Origin: an uncultured Rhizobiaceae group bacterium
GTDB lineage: Bacteria; Pseudomonadota; Alphaproteobacteria; Rhizobiales; Rhizobiaceae
Direction: 5' to 3'
DNA: 64,000 bases
Assembly: GCA_937930845.1 (NCBI GenBank)
Contig: CALHBJ010000007.1
Span: 248,001 to 312,000 of the forward strand
Shown: piece after piece, positions 48,024-56,608 of the stretch
Numbering within the stretch: the stretch's first letter is position 1
How the letters are laid out: the number at the start of each line of letters is the position of its first letter
Notes under the pieces: generated by a model
What the model saw: only the letters and a program-made list of their open reading frames with translations
Databases searched by the model: none
What the model was told of the DNA's origin: nothing
Translations under genes and position numbers: made by a program

Positions 48024-48485
48024 TCAAATGGGCAATTCGGTCGTGTCCTTGATATCCTCCATCACAAAGCTGGCGGAAACATCGGAAATGGGCACGCGCG
48101 CGATCAAACGCTGATAAAAATCATCATATTCGCGCATATTCGCAAGCCGCACGCGCAACAGATAATCCACATCACCTGCCATGCGATGGGCACCGACAAT
48201 TTCGGGCATGTCGCTCACCGCTCGATTGAACGTGACAAGCCATTCCTCATCATGCCGGTTGGTGCGCACCATGACGAAGGCAGAAAGGTCCAGCCCCACC
48301 GCAGACGCTTCCAGCAAAGTGACCCGACCCTTCACAACGCCACTATTCTCAAGATTTCGAATACGCCGCCAACAGGCATTGCGCGACAGGTGCACCTGTT
48401 CAGCCAGCGCATCCATGCTCAGCGTCGAATCCCGCTGCAACAGCCGCAGGAGGCGGCGGTCCGTTTTGTCCAAATTTTCCACCAT
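48024..48485 (-). CDS. Lrp/AsnC family transcription regulator
   Basis: 153 residues: an N-terminal helix-turn-helix (LDKTDRRLLRLLQRDSTLSM ... LSRNACWRRIRNLE) and a C-terminal ligand-sensing RAM domain (GDVDYLLRVRLANMREYDDF). A 13-bp inverted repeat overlaps its leader, suggesting autoregulation. Target genes are unknown; it is divergent from a small DUF6356-like gene, while the M20 gene lies downstream on its own strand. Confidence 0.93.
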   Translation of the reverse strand: MVENLDKTDRRLLRLLQRDSTLSMDALAEQVHLSRNACWRRIRNLENSGVVKGRVTLLEASAVGLDLSAFVMVRTNRHDEEWLVTFNRAVSDMPEIVGAHRMAGDVDYLLRVRLANMREYDDFYQRLIARVPISDVSASFVMEDIKDTTELPI

Positions 48486-48491
48486 AGCGAG

Positions 48492-48538
48492 ATTTTATCC
48501 CAATAATTCGCAAATATACGCTATCATTGGGACAAAAT
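48492..48538 (-). promoter_or_regulatory. Long inverted repeat in the Lrp gene leader
   Basis: ATTTTATCCCAAT and ATTGGGACAAAAT (12 of 13 positions complementary) are 21 bp apart; their centres are 34 bp apart, about three helical turns. It begins 7 nt upstream of the Lrp start codon. As DNA it would suit cooperative binding of Lrp dimers. As RNA the transcript pairs across all 13 positions using one G-U pair and hides the GGGA that could serve as ribosome binding site. Confidence 0.6.
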
Positions 48539-48613
48539 TCGCCCATGTCCATGGCAATCTGCAAATCACATTAACGCAACATTTCCCTGCCCGGCAAAGG
48601 AGAGACGAACACC

Positions 48614-48847
48614 ATGGCCCTCACAAAATCAGAAAAATCCGGCAGTTTCCTGCGCGGTTTCATCGACCATCCCGCCAGCGTGAACGAAACCTATCTCCAA
48701 CACGCCCGTTTCGCCGCAGGATTCGCCATCACCCTATTCGCCGCAGGAACCGCAGCCCTAATCCACGCAATCATCCCACCGCTATTTGAAACAACCGCAA
48801 GCAAATTGATCAAAAATCTATATGCAAAAATGCAGGCACGGCATTGA
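48614..48847 (+). CDS. Small membrane protein, DUF6356-like
   Basis: 77 residues with one membrane span (FAAGFAITLFAAGTAALIHAIIP). The pattern FIDHPASVNETYLQHARFAAGFA and a C-terminal basic helix fit the DUF6356 family, whose function is unknown. A good AAAGGAG ribosome binding site precedes the ATG. Divergent from the Lrp regulator. Confidence 0.8.
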   Translation: MALTKSEKSGSFLRGFIDHPASVNETYLQHARFAAGFAITLFAAGTAALIHAIIPPLFETTASKLIKNLYAKMQARH

Positions 48848-48924
48848 GGACATGCGGTATTTTGTGACGATCCTGATTGGTCAATGCGACGCGGATGCTC
48901 GATATTGCTCGATTGCCTCCCTCC

Positions 48925-50307
48925 TCACGCCACCAGCCGTTCTGCTCTTCCCAGCAAATCTCCCAGCAATTGCGGGGTCACGCGCACTTTTAGGTGCACG
49001 GCGCCGGTCTCCTGGTCGTCGCGGGAAATGACGTGGGTGTTCTCGTAAATCCAGTTGAGATTGCCCAGCCGGTCAACAGGGAGTTCCACATCGACCACAT
49101 TGTCGGAACCGGCGATGCGGTGTTCTACCAATGCCAGCAGGTCGTCGGTGCCCTCGCCTGTCACCGCAGAGACCAGCAGCGGAGGCGTATCGCCGCCAGG
49201 CGTGGTGCCGGTGCGGGTCTGGCGCATGGCGTCCAGCGCGTCATCGCTGATGAGATCAATCTTGTTCCACACTTCCACCACCTTGCGGTGGCCATCTTCC
49301 TCAACGCCCAATTGCGACAGGATGGAATAGACATCCTCGGCCTGGGCGCCATTGTCCGGGTCGGCCACATCGCGCACATGGAGAATGAGTTCAGCCTCGA
49401 TCACCTCCTCCAGCGTGGCGCGGAAAGCCGCAACCAGATGGGTTGGCAGGTCAGACACAAACCCCACCGTATCCGACAGGATGACCTGCGTACCTTCCGG
49501 CAGAATGAGCCGCCGCAAGGTCGGGTCAAGGGTGGCGAAGAGCATATCCTTGGCCAAAACCTGCGCGCCGGTGAGATTGTTGAAAAGGGTGGATTTACCA
49601 GCATTCGTATAGCCCACCAGTGCCACCACAGGGTGGGGAATTTTCTTGCGCTTGGCCCGGTGCAAGCTGCGCGTTTTGCGCACTTTTTCCAGCTCTTTGG
49701 TGAGCTTGTTCACCCGCTCCTGCAATTGGCGGCGGTCGCTTTCAATCTGGGTTTCGCCCGGTCCACCGAGAAAACCCGAACCACCGCGCTGGCGCTCCAG
49801 ATGGGTCCATGAACGCACCAGCCGCCCGCGCTGGTAGTTCAAATGGGCAAGCTCCACCTGCAACCGGCCTTCCTTGGTCTGCGCGCGTGCGCCAAAAATT
49901 TCCAGAATAAGCCCGGTGCGGTCCAGCACCTTGGCGTTCCACGCCTTTTCCAGATTGCGCTGCTGCACCGGGGTGAGCGGATGGTCAACAACCACAATGC
50001 CCACATCCAGTGCCGCCACAAGGCCTTTGACTTCATCCACCTTGCCGGTGCCAAACAAAGTGCCAGCGCGCAATTTCGGCACATTGATTGCGCCGCTATG
50101 GGCGATCTCAAGGTCAATTGCCCGCGCCAGGCCCACCGCCTCTTCCAGCCGCGCTTCCGGGCTGCGCTTGTGCAAGCGCGCGCCGACATCTGCATCGGCG
50201 TTCCGTTCCTTGACCAAGGGCACAATCACCATGGCAGTGCCGGAGGAATTTTCCGTCGTAGAATCGATCTGGAAGCGGGCTTTGCCGCCCTTTTGGATAT
50301 CGCTCAA
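48925..50307 (-). CDS. hflX: GTPase HflX
   Basis: Up to 460 residues. The N-terminal HflX domain (LFGTGKVDEVKGLV, DHPLTPVQQRNLEK, FLGGPGETQIESDRR) is followed by a GTPase with GYTNAGKSTLFN, SDTVGFVSDLP and VWNKID. HflX rescues and splits stalled ribosomes under stress. The start is uncertain: a TTG opens the frame used, and an ATG at 50232 is in frame but sits later than in relatives. It follows threonine ammonia-lyase by 30 nt and is detached from hfq, its usual neighbour. Confidence 0.95.
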   Translation of the reverse strand: MSDIQKGGKARFQIDSTTENSSGTAMVIVPLVKERNADADVGARLHKRSPEARLEEAVGLARAIDLEIAHSGAINVPKLRAGTLFGTGKVDEVKGLVAALDVGIVVVDHPLTPVQQRNLEKAWNAKVLDRTGLILEIFGARAQTKEGRLQVELAHLNYQRGRLVRSWTHLERQRGGSGFLGGPGETQIESDRRQLQERVNKLTKELEKVRKTRSLHRAKRKKIPHPVVALVGYTNAGKSTLFNNLTGAQVLAKDMLFATLDPTLRRLILPEGTQVILSDTVGFVSDLPTHLVAAFRATLEEVIEAELILHVRDVADPDNGAQAEDVYSILSQLGVEEDGHRKVVEVWNKIDLISDDALDAMRQTRTGTTPGGDTPPLLVSAVTGEGTDDLLALVEHRIAGSDNVVDVELPVDRLGNLNWIYENTHVISRDDQETGAVHLKVRVTPQLLGDLLGRAERLVA

Positions 50308-50337
50308 AAAGAGATTCTTTCTGTGTTTGGCATGCGC

Positions 50338-51315
50338 CTATTGGGCCAGCGCATGGGCCATCACGGTTTCATCAATATTGCCGCCGGTAAGGGTAGCTAA
50401 AATGGTTTTGCCTTTCACATCCAGCCGCCCTGCCAGCAGCGCGGCCAACGTCACCGCCCCACCGGGTTCAACAACCAATTTAAGCTCCCGAAACGCGAAT
50501 GCAACGGCAGCCAGCGCTTCAGCGTCAGATACAGCAAGACCGGAAGCCAGATTGTCCTTGCAGATGGCAAATGAATTCTCGCCCGGCATCTCCGTCATAA
50601 TGGCATCACAGACCGTGGGTTCAGTAGCATTGTGGCGCATCCGCGCGCCGCTGGCATGGGAACGTGCCTGATCGTCATAGCCTTCAGGTTCCACCGGGTG
50701 CACCTCGACATTGGGGAAATGGTGGCGCGTTGCCAACAACGTACCCGCCAACAGGCCGCCGCCACCGGTACACACCAACACATGGTCTGGGATCAGGCCA
50801 AGGGCGTTCATGTCCTGGGCCATTTCCAGCCCCACCGTACCCTGCCCGGCGATCACATGAAAATTTTCATATGGGTGGATGATCGGCGCTCCAGAATTAT
50901 GCGCCAATTGTTCCGTCACGCCCTCACGGTCTTCGCTATAGCGGTCATATTCCACAATTTCCGCACCGGAGCGCATGGTGCGGTCTTTCTTCGCCTGGGG
51001 TGCGTCCTTGGGCATGACAATTTTGGCGTCATAGCCAAACAACCGAGCAGCCTCAGCCACGCCTTGTGCATGATTGCCCGATGAACAGGCCAAAACGCCG
51101 GTGGTCCTGGCGCTTTGCGGCATATGGCTCATGGCATTATAGGCACCACGAAACTTGAAGCTCCCGGTGCGCTGCAAACACTCCGCCTTGAAATAGATGC
51201 GCGCGCCCAGTTCATCATCCAGCAACTGACTGCGGATCAGCGGCGTACGCACTGCCTGTCCGGTGATCGTACGGGCTGCGGCTTCAATATCGCTAAAATC
51301 AGGAAGCGTCGTCAT
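50338..51315 (-). CDS. Threonine ammonia-lyase (no regulatory domain)
   Basis: 325 residues from the ATG at 51315 (MTTLPDFSDIEAAARTI); the frame runs far upstream, overlapping the divergent SDR, and is not used. The PLP lysine is in GSFKFRGAYNAM and the phosphate loop in CTGGGGLLAGTLLAT. There is no C-terminal ACT domain, so it is of the catabolic TdcB/serine-threonine dehydratase type, making 2-oxobutyrate or pyruvate. It lies upstream of hflX on the same strand; the two may share a transcript. Confidence 0.9.
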   Translation of the reverse strand: MTTLPDFSDIEAAARTITGQAVRTPLIRSQLLDDELGARIYFKAECLQRTGSFKFRGAYNAMSHMPQSARTTGVLACSSGNHAQGVAEAARLFGYDAKIVMPKDAPQAKKDRTMRSGAEIVEYDRYSEDREGVTEQLAHNSGAPIIHPYENFHVIAGQGTVGLEMAQDMNALGLIPDHVLVCTGGGGLLAGTLLATRHHFPNVEVHPVEPEGYDDQARSHASGARMRHNATEPTVCDAIMTEMPGENSFAICKDNLASGLAVSDAEALAAVAFAFRELKLVVEPGGAVTLAALLAGRLDVKGKTILATLTGGNIDETVMAHALAQ

Positions 51316-51460
51316 GGCTTTGTCCGTAGTAAAAAATTCGCACAACCCTTTCGATAGGCCAAAGCAAAACACTGGGAAAGAGCCCCAGAGACGGTTTCTG
51401 CCATTGGCAAGGCGGGCCGAAACGGGAAAGATGGATAAAACAGGATTGGGAGACATCAAA

Positions 51461-52240
51461 ATGGATCTGGGAATTTCAGGCCGCAAGGCCATTGTATGCG
51501 CATCAAGCGAAGGTTTGGGCAAAGGCTGCGCCGTGGCGCTGGCCGAAGCGGGCTGCGAGGTCATCGTCAACGCCCGCACCCAGGCCAATGTGGATGCCAC
51601 CGTGGCAGAGATTGCCGCCGCAACCGGCTCCAAGGTCACCGGCATTGCCGCAGATGTGGGCACATCGGAAGGCCAACAGGCATTACTCGCCGCCTGCCCC
51701 AACCCGGATATTCTGGTCAACAATAATGGTGGCCCGCCGCGCAAAAACTATAACGAGTTGGACCGTGCTGCGATGATTGAGGGCGTGGTGCAAAACATGA
51801 TCACGCCCATTGAACTCATCCAGGCGGTGGCTGATGGCATGGCGGAGCGCAAATTTGGCCGCATCGTCAACATCACATCCTTGAGCGTCATGATGCCAAT
51901 CGAAGGGCTCGACTTGTCCTCAGGTGCTCGCGCCGGTCTTACCGCCTTTCTCGCAGGTGTACGCCCGCTTTACGCAAGCCACAATGTCACCATCAACAAT
52001 CTGCTTCCCGGCAAAATGGATACGAAACGCCTGCGCGGCGGCATGGCCGCGGCGGCACAGTCCATGGGCATTTCCGCAGAAGTGGTCGCCCAAAAACAGG
52101 CGGATGAAATTCCTGCCAAACGCTTCGGCACCCCAGGCGAATTTGGCAATACCTGCGCATTCCTTTGCTCGCAACATGCAGGCTACATTACCGGCCAAAA
52201 CATCCTGATGGATGGCGGCCTGTTCCCCCACGCATTTTGA
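51461..52240 (+). CDS. Atypical short-chain dehydrogenase (SDR) lacking Tyr-Lys
   Basis: 259 residues from the ATG at 51461 with GGGAG upstream; an ATG ten codons earlier is possible. The Rossmann fold is present (VCASSEGLGKGCAVAL) with the NNNGGPPRKNYNEL substrate-side loop. The usual catalytic YxxxK is missing; the region reads LSSGARAGLTAFL where YxASK is expected. This is typical of a little-studied SDR subgroup annotated as FabG-like. It ends GYITGQNILMDGG, as normal. Catalysis, if any, must differ from classical SDRs. Confidence 0.85.
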   Translation: MDLGISGRKAIVCASSEGLGKGCAVALAEAGCEVIVNARTQANVDATVAEIAAATGSKVTGIAADVGTSEGQQALLAACPNPDILVNNNGGPPRKNYNELDRAAMIEGVVQNMITPIELIQAVADGMAERKFGRIVNITSLSVMMPIEGLDLSSGARAGLTAFLAGVRPLYASHNVTINNLLPGKMDTKRLRGGMAAAAQSMGISAEVVAQKQADEIPAKRFGTPGEFGNTCAFLCSQHAGYITGQNILMDGGLFPHAF

Positions 52241-52929
52241 TCTGGCGGGGGGCTCAAGCCCCCCCAAATGTCCAGCGATTGGGCAAACAGACAAAAAGCT
52301 TTGGCAAACAAAAAAGCGAGGCGACACCGGCAAACAAAGCCTCTGTGGGTGACATCAAAAGCAAACGGCGCGCCTTGCAGATTAACCGGGCCGCGGTGCG
52401 TTGCCGGTCACAGGTGCTGGACAATTTCTATATTGGGTTCTACCGGGCCAATTATCCGTCGGTGAAGGGCAAGGAAGCCCGTCTTTTTGCCGACAGTTAT
52501 GGTGTCAAACGCGCTGAAAAAATGGGGCGCAATGCCGCCAATACCAGCAGGGCATTTCAGCCACAACAGCGCGATGTGGGAACGCAAAGAATAGACCCGA
52601 CCACAGGGCGCGTCACAACCCAGTCGCAGCGCAGGGCTGCCTCCATACGACATGCGCAGCAAACCAGTTCCGGCCCAACAATAACCCTGACCAAGCAAAA
52701 ACGTGACACGATTCAAAAGCCCAATGTGACAAGCGAATCCAACGACCCTTACAACACCGCAGTTGAGGCCTATGATCCGGCAAAGGACGAATTCCTCAAG
52801 AACCGTCCTCCGGCACCCAAGTGCAATGCCAAGCCGGGCGTCCGTTGCATCCGGGAAAAATGGGGCGCAATACGACCATTACCGGTACTGCTCGTAAAAA
52901 CGCCGCTGGTGCCTCAAACGGTAAGCTGA
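52241..52929 (+). CDS. Hypothetical ORFan, start uncertain, possibly frameshifted
   Basis: An open frame covers most of this span (from an upstream ATG inside the SDR gene to a stop at 52927-52929). A plausible start is a GTG at 52345. The product is basic, rich in Gln, Arg, Thr and Asn, with no membrane segment or known motif (NFYIGFYRANYPSVKG, then TGRVTTQSQRR). Near 52855-52864 a GAAAAATGGGG run could hide a frameshift: the +1 frame continues with NTTITGTARKNAAGASNG. I do not recognise it, and it may be a decayed gene. Confidence 0.4.
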
Positions 52930-53007
52930 CTATCAGCAATGGTGATTGGTCAGTCGGCTGTGAACCATCTGTCCCAGGCCAATATGTGCCAGTGCGCAGA
53001 TGCGGCG

Positions 53008-53634
53008 ATGAAAAGGCTGACTATTGTGACCTATGCTATTATTTTCGACTGCGAGTTCGTTGTCCGCGAAGGGGCCCAACAACGTTTTTGGTGTGGGCCA
53101 TTGGACCCTGATCCGGTCATTGCCCAAATTGGTGCGGTGAAGGTCAGCCTTGAGAAGAATTTCCCAATTCTCGATACGTTTAAGCGATACGTCACGCCAA
53201 AAACACGAGAGGGTAAGGACTACAATATCGACCCATTCTTCACCCGCCTCACCGGCATTACCGCCGCTGATATATCGGAAAACGGGATCGCGCTGTCGAA
53301 GGCTATTTCGCAATTGGGTGACTTTGCAGGTGAGGCAAACCTTTGGTCCTGGGGCAAGGACGAACTGAATATGATGGCCATCAGTTGTTACATTGAGGGC
53401 ATCGAACCAGAAATTCCCGCCACAAGATTTGGCAATGCCTGCCAGTTGCTGCTTGAGGCAGGAATGCTGATCGAAGACCTGTATAAAACCCGCAGCAGCG
53501 GTTTGGCGGACTATTTTGGCGTCAAACATCCGCCACTAAAGGGGCATGACGCCTTGGACGATGCACTGTCCATATCATATGCCATCCAGCACCTCCTGCG
53601 GACAGGAAAACTATCTGCCAAACATTTTGGCTAA
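53008..53634 (+). CDS. DEDDh 3'-5' exonuclease family protein
   Basis: 208 residues from the ATG at 53008; ATGs at 52939 and 52984 are in frame, and none has a clear ribosome binding site. Motif I is IIFDCEF (DxE), motif II lies around ANLWSWGKDE, and motif III is GHDALDDALS (HxxxxD), the ERI1-like/KinA-inhibitor exonuclease pattern. It could trim RNA or DNA ends. Lone gene next to a Nudix hydrolase in a stretch that looks less core than its surroundings. Confidence 0.78.
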   Translation: MKRLTIVTYAIIFDCEFVVREGAQQRFWCGPLDPDPVIAQIGAVKVSLEKNFPILDTFKRYVTPKTREGKDYNIDPFFTRLTGITAADISENGIALSKAISQLGDFAGEANLWSWGKDELNMMAISCYIEGIEPEIPATRFGNACQLLLEAGMLIEDLYKTRSSGLADYFGVKHPPLKGHDALDDALSISYAIQHLLRTGKLSAKHFG

Positions 53635-53720
53635 ATCCCACCTGCTCGCTGGGCTGCCACCTCCCCTCGGTGGTTTTCCCCGGCTCGACCAAGTTTCTCA
53701 TCGTTGCTATCCATATTTCC

Positions 53721-54161
53721 ATGCGCTGCCGCCCCTCATCCCGACTGCTGCTTCTTGATCCAACCGGGAGGGTTTTGCTCTTTCGATTCACCTTCACAAG
53801 CGGCGCACTGAGCGACCAAATCTATTGGGCCACTCCTGGCAGTGGTGTGGAACCTGGGGAGACATTTCAACAGACGGCTCTTCGGGAATTGAAAGAAGAA
53901 ACAGGGCTCATCATTGATAGCGTTGGCGACGAAATCGCCCAGCGAAAATTTAAGCTTCAGATGCCGGACGGTGAATTTGTCATGGCAGATGAACGCTTCT
54001 TCGTAGTGCACACATTTGACCAAACTGTTTGTAACGCCAAATGGACGGACCACGAAAAGCAGGTGATGACAGCCCATCACTGGTGGTCGAAAGAGGAATT
54101 GGCGCAGTCTTCTGAGACTATATTCCCGGAGAATATCCAGGAATTACTCAGCACGCTTTAG
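53721..54161 (+). CDS. Nudix hydrolase
   Basis: 146 residues from the ATG at 53721; the frame opens 17 codons earlier. The Nudix box is intact (GSGVEPGETF then ALRELKEETGL) with all catalytic Glu residues. The surrounding strands look like a small house-cleaning NTP/NDP-sugar pyrophosphatase. Substrate unknown. Confidence 0.88.
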   Translation: MRCRPSSRLLLLDPTGRVLLFRFTFTSGALSDQIYWATPGSGVEPGETFQQTALRELKEETGLIIDSVGDEIAQRKFKLQMPDGEFVMADERFFVVHTFDQTVCNAKWTDHEKQVMTAHHWWSKEELAQSSETIFPENIQELLSTL

Positions 54162-54246
54162 GTGCTGCAAGCCCAAGGCGCTTGCACCAGTTGAACTGCC
54201 AAATCATGCGCCCTGCAACTCTGGAAGATAGCCAGTAAACCGCTCT

Positions 54247-54630
54247 CTATCCAACAGCAATGGCTTCAATTTCCAACAGCCAACCTTCGTCAAAGATTCC
54301 GGTTACGATAACTGTCAAAGCGGGTTTCTGATCCCCGAGCACCTCCTGGCGAACAGCTGTGTTTTGGGCACGAAACTGTCGGCTGGCAAGGAAGGTCGTG
54401 TGTTTCACGATGTTTTCCAAACCCATATCTGCTGCCCTCAATTGCGCTTCAACATTAGCCCATGTCTGCTTTGCCTGTTCAGTGAAGGTTTCGGGTGTTG
54501 TGCCATCGGGTCGAACAGGAATCTGGCCGCTGACATAGACCGTACGTTTCTGCCCGCTCACTTCAATCGCTTGAGAATATTGTGAGTTCAGATCATGTGC
54601 ATTGGCCGCATTTATGCTTCTTGTCATCAT
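54247..54630 (-). CDS. Rid family (YjgF/YER057c) protein
   Basis: 127 residues of the Rid fold: TVYVSGQIPV, QTWANVEAQLRAAD, and the end LEIEAIAVG. Lining up the end with E. coli RidA, the Arg that drives imine deamination (eight residues before EIEAIA) is Ile here. It is therefore probably not a classic RidA but one of the other Rid groups. Divergent from a second Lrp-type regulator, which may control it. A double ATG opens the gene. Confidence 0.88.
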   Translation of the reverse strand: MMTRSINAANAHDLNSQYSQAIEVSGQKRTVYVSGQIPVRPDGTTPETFTEQAKQTWANVEAQLRAADMGLENIVKHTTFLASRQFRAQNTAVRQEVLGDQKPALTVIVTGIFDEGWLLEIEAIAVG

Positions 54631-54755
54631 TGTATTTTCTCAAAATTATATACAGCTATTGAAGAATACACCGAATGATATTCGCCGAAATAACAAATCC
54701 CTTTAAGGATTATAATACGTATACGATTCTGCGTCACACAGGAGAACAGGCATCC
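54631..54755. promoter_or_regulatory. Divergent promoter region of Rid and Lrp-type genes
   Basis: AT-rich gap containing a consensus -10 box (TATAAT at 54711-54716) for the plus-strand regulator gene and a short palindrome GAAT-GAT-ATTC at 54673-54683. The layout suits one regulator acting on both genes. The operator itself is not defined. Confidence 0.45.
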
Positions 54756-55235
54756 ATGGACCATTTTGACAGAAAGATATTAGGCGAACTCATCGCCAAT
54801 TCCGGCACACCCTACGCTTCGCTTGGCAAATCTGTGGGCTTGTCCGCTCCAGCTGTACATGAACGTGTAAAGCGAATGCGCAAATCTGGGGTCATTAAGC
54901 AGACTACGATTGCCGTTGACGGTAATGCAGTTGGGAAGCCGTTTCTGGCCTTTGTTCTGGTTGAATTTTCTGGCTGGGGCAAAAGTCGCAAACTGATGGA
55001 CATAATTGAATATCCAGAGGTAGAAGAGATCCATTCGGTAGCGGGAGATAGTGGGATGATATTGAAAATCAGAACCCGCGATGCCCACTCACTCGAATTG
55101 TTCCTTGCACAGCTATATCAATATTCCGGAGTGAGAACGACTAAGAGCTATATTGTTCTGTCCACGTTTTTGGAACGCCCGACGCAGGCCGGGATCACTC
55201 AAGAGTGGCCAGACACCCTTTTACCTGACAGTTGA
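54756..55235 (+). CDS. Lrp/AsnC family transcription regulator
   Basis: 159 residues from an ATG with AGGAG upstream; the frame opens 27 codons earlier. N-terminal winged helix-turn-helix (DHFDRKILGELIANSG ... LSAPAVHERVKRMRKSG) and C-terminal RAM domain (VAGDSGMILKIRTRDAHSLE). Divergent from the Rid gene, a common pairing in amino-acid or amine catabolism. Distinct in sequence from the Lrp protein at 48.0 kb. Confidence 0.92.
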   Translation: MDHFDRKILGELIANSGTPYASLGKSVGLSAPAVHERVKRMRKSGVIKQTTIAVDGNAVGKPFLAFVLVEFSGWGKSRKLMDIIEYPEVEEIHSVAGDSGMILKIRTRDAHSLELFLAQLYQYSGVRTTKSYIVLSTFLERPTQAGITQEWPDTLLPDS

Positions 55236-55414
55236 GTTGGCAGATCAATTCGATATTCGGGTTAAAGGAACGCTGCAAATGCCCATCGTTCACAGATGTG
55301 TTGCCTTGCATCCAGACTGGTGCGCGGCGAGGCCACAACGGCTGGCCCAACGGTAAATCCCCCCATTAACCTCGCTTGCAGTTAACCCTATAGCAAAGTG
55401 TTCGGCCTATTGAT

Positions 55415-56608
55415 TTGGGAGCATTGTTCCGCGCATATGACGTTGCGGCACATTATGGATTGACGAAGGATACTGTCCTGTTGCGCGCAATTTCCCATTC
55501 ATGGCCGTTTTCAGCCGCCGCTGTTGTGCTGGCGCTGCTCGTGGGCCTGGTGGGTTTGGCACAATCAGCATCACCTGCCAGTGCGGAATCCAATCAGTGC
55601 CGCAGGCTGGAAATCCAGTTGGCTTCGGCAAGCCGTGGCGGTTCAAAACGTGTTTCGCAAAAATACCGCAAGGCCATTCGCACCCAGGAGCGGCAGATAA
55701 GTAAAGTGCAGAATGCCATGGGGCGTTATGGCTGTTCAGCAAACAAGCGTCTGTTTCGCCGCGAGGCGCATTCTTCCTGTGGCAATCTGCGCGGCACGCT
55801 AAAGCGCATGCGCAACAATCTTGCTTCATTGCGCAAGCGCAATCGGGGAAAATCTTCGGCTTCACCGGCAAAGCGCCGCAGCATCTTGCGCGCCATGCGT
55901 CGGGCCGGATGCGGTTCCAGCGTGGCTAAAACCCGCGAAGCCCGCCGCCGGTCGATTACAGAACAGATATTTGGACAATCCTCCACCAAACGCCGCCGCG
56001 AACAGGCGCGCAGAGATCGCAAAGAACTTAACGGCAAACGCCGCCGGTCCACCGAAGACCGGCTGAAAAACTACAACACCGTGCGCACCGTGTGTGTGCG
56101 CACCTGTGATGGCCATCATTTCCCGGTCAGTTTTTCAACTCAGAAAACATCTGCAGAAAACGATGCCATGGCGTGTGAAGCTCTGTGCCCCGGCACGCCC
56201 ATGGCCCTGTATTATCACAAAACTGCCGGCCAGAGCGTTGAAGACATGGTGTCGGTGGACACCGGAGAGCCCTACAGCGCCCTGCCAACCGCTTTTGCCT
56301 ATCAAACCTCTTACAATCCCAGTTGTTCGTGCAACTACCGTCTGTTGAAGCGCGAAAAGGCGCAGATGCCCCAGGAAGAGCTGCAACGACAAACGGAAGA
56401 GGAACGCTCAAAGGTGATCGCCAAAATTGCCCTGCCGATTTGGCGTGGTGACCAGGGCCAGGATCCAGAAACCCTTGCCTCGCGAAAAGGCGGTCTTACC
56501 CTTGACCGCATCCGCGAATTGCAACCGGTCAATCAAAACCAGCAGGTCGCACGGGACAGACGTGGCGTCAGGGTAATCGGCGAATCGTTTCTTCCCAACC
56601 GAGAATAG
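55415..56608 (+). CDS. DUF2865 exported Cys-rich protein
   Basis: Up to 397 residues; a TTG opens the longest frame, and a TTG at 55481 with AAGGA upstream is a second choice. Signal sequence ([24 protein letters not shown]), a highly basic middle (many KRRR clusters with Cys at intervals, ~residues 60-215), then the DUF2865 core [50 protein letters not shown]2865 is found in Rhizobiales and has no known function. The stop lies inside the end of the convergent gltX (41-nt overlap). Confidence 0.85.
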   Translation: MGALFRAYDVAAHYGLTKDTVLLRAISHSWPFSAAAVVLALLVGLVGLAQSASPASAESNQCRRLEIQLASASRGGSKRVSQKYRKAIRTQERQISKVQNAMGRYGCSANKRLFRREAHSSCGNLRGTLKRMRNNLASLRKRNRGKSSASPAKRRSILRAMRRAGCGSSVAKTREARRRSITEQIFGQSSTKRRREQARRDRKELNGKRRRSTEDRLKNYNTVRTVCVRTCDGHHFPVSFSTQKTSAENDAMACEALCPGTPMALYYHKTAGQSVEDMVSVDTGEPYSALPTAFAYQTSYNPSCSCNYRLLKREKAQMPQEELQRQTEEERSKVIAKIALPIWRGDQGQDPETLASRKGGLTLDRIRELQPVNQNQQVARDRRGVRVIGESFLPNRE

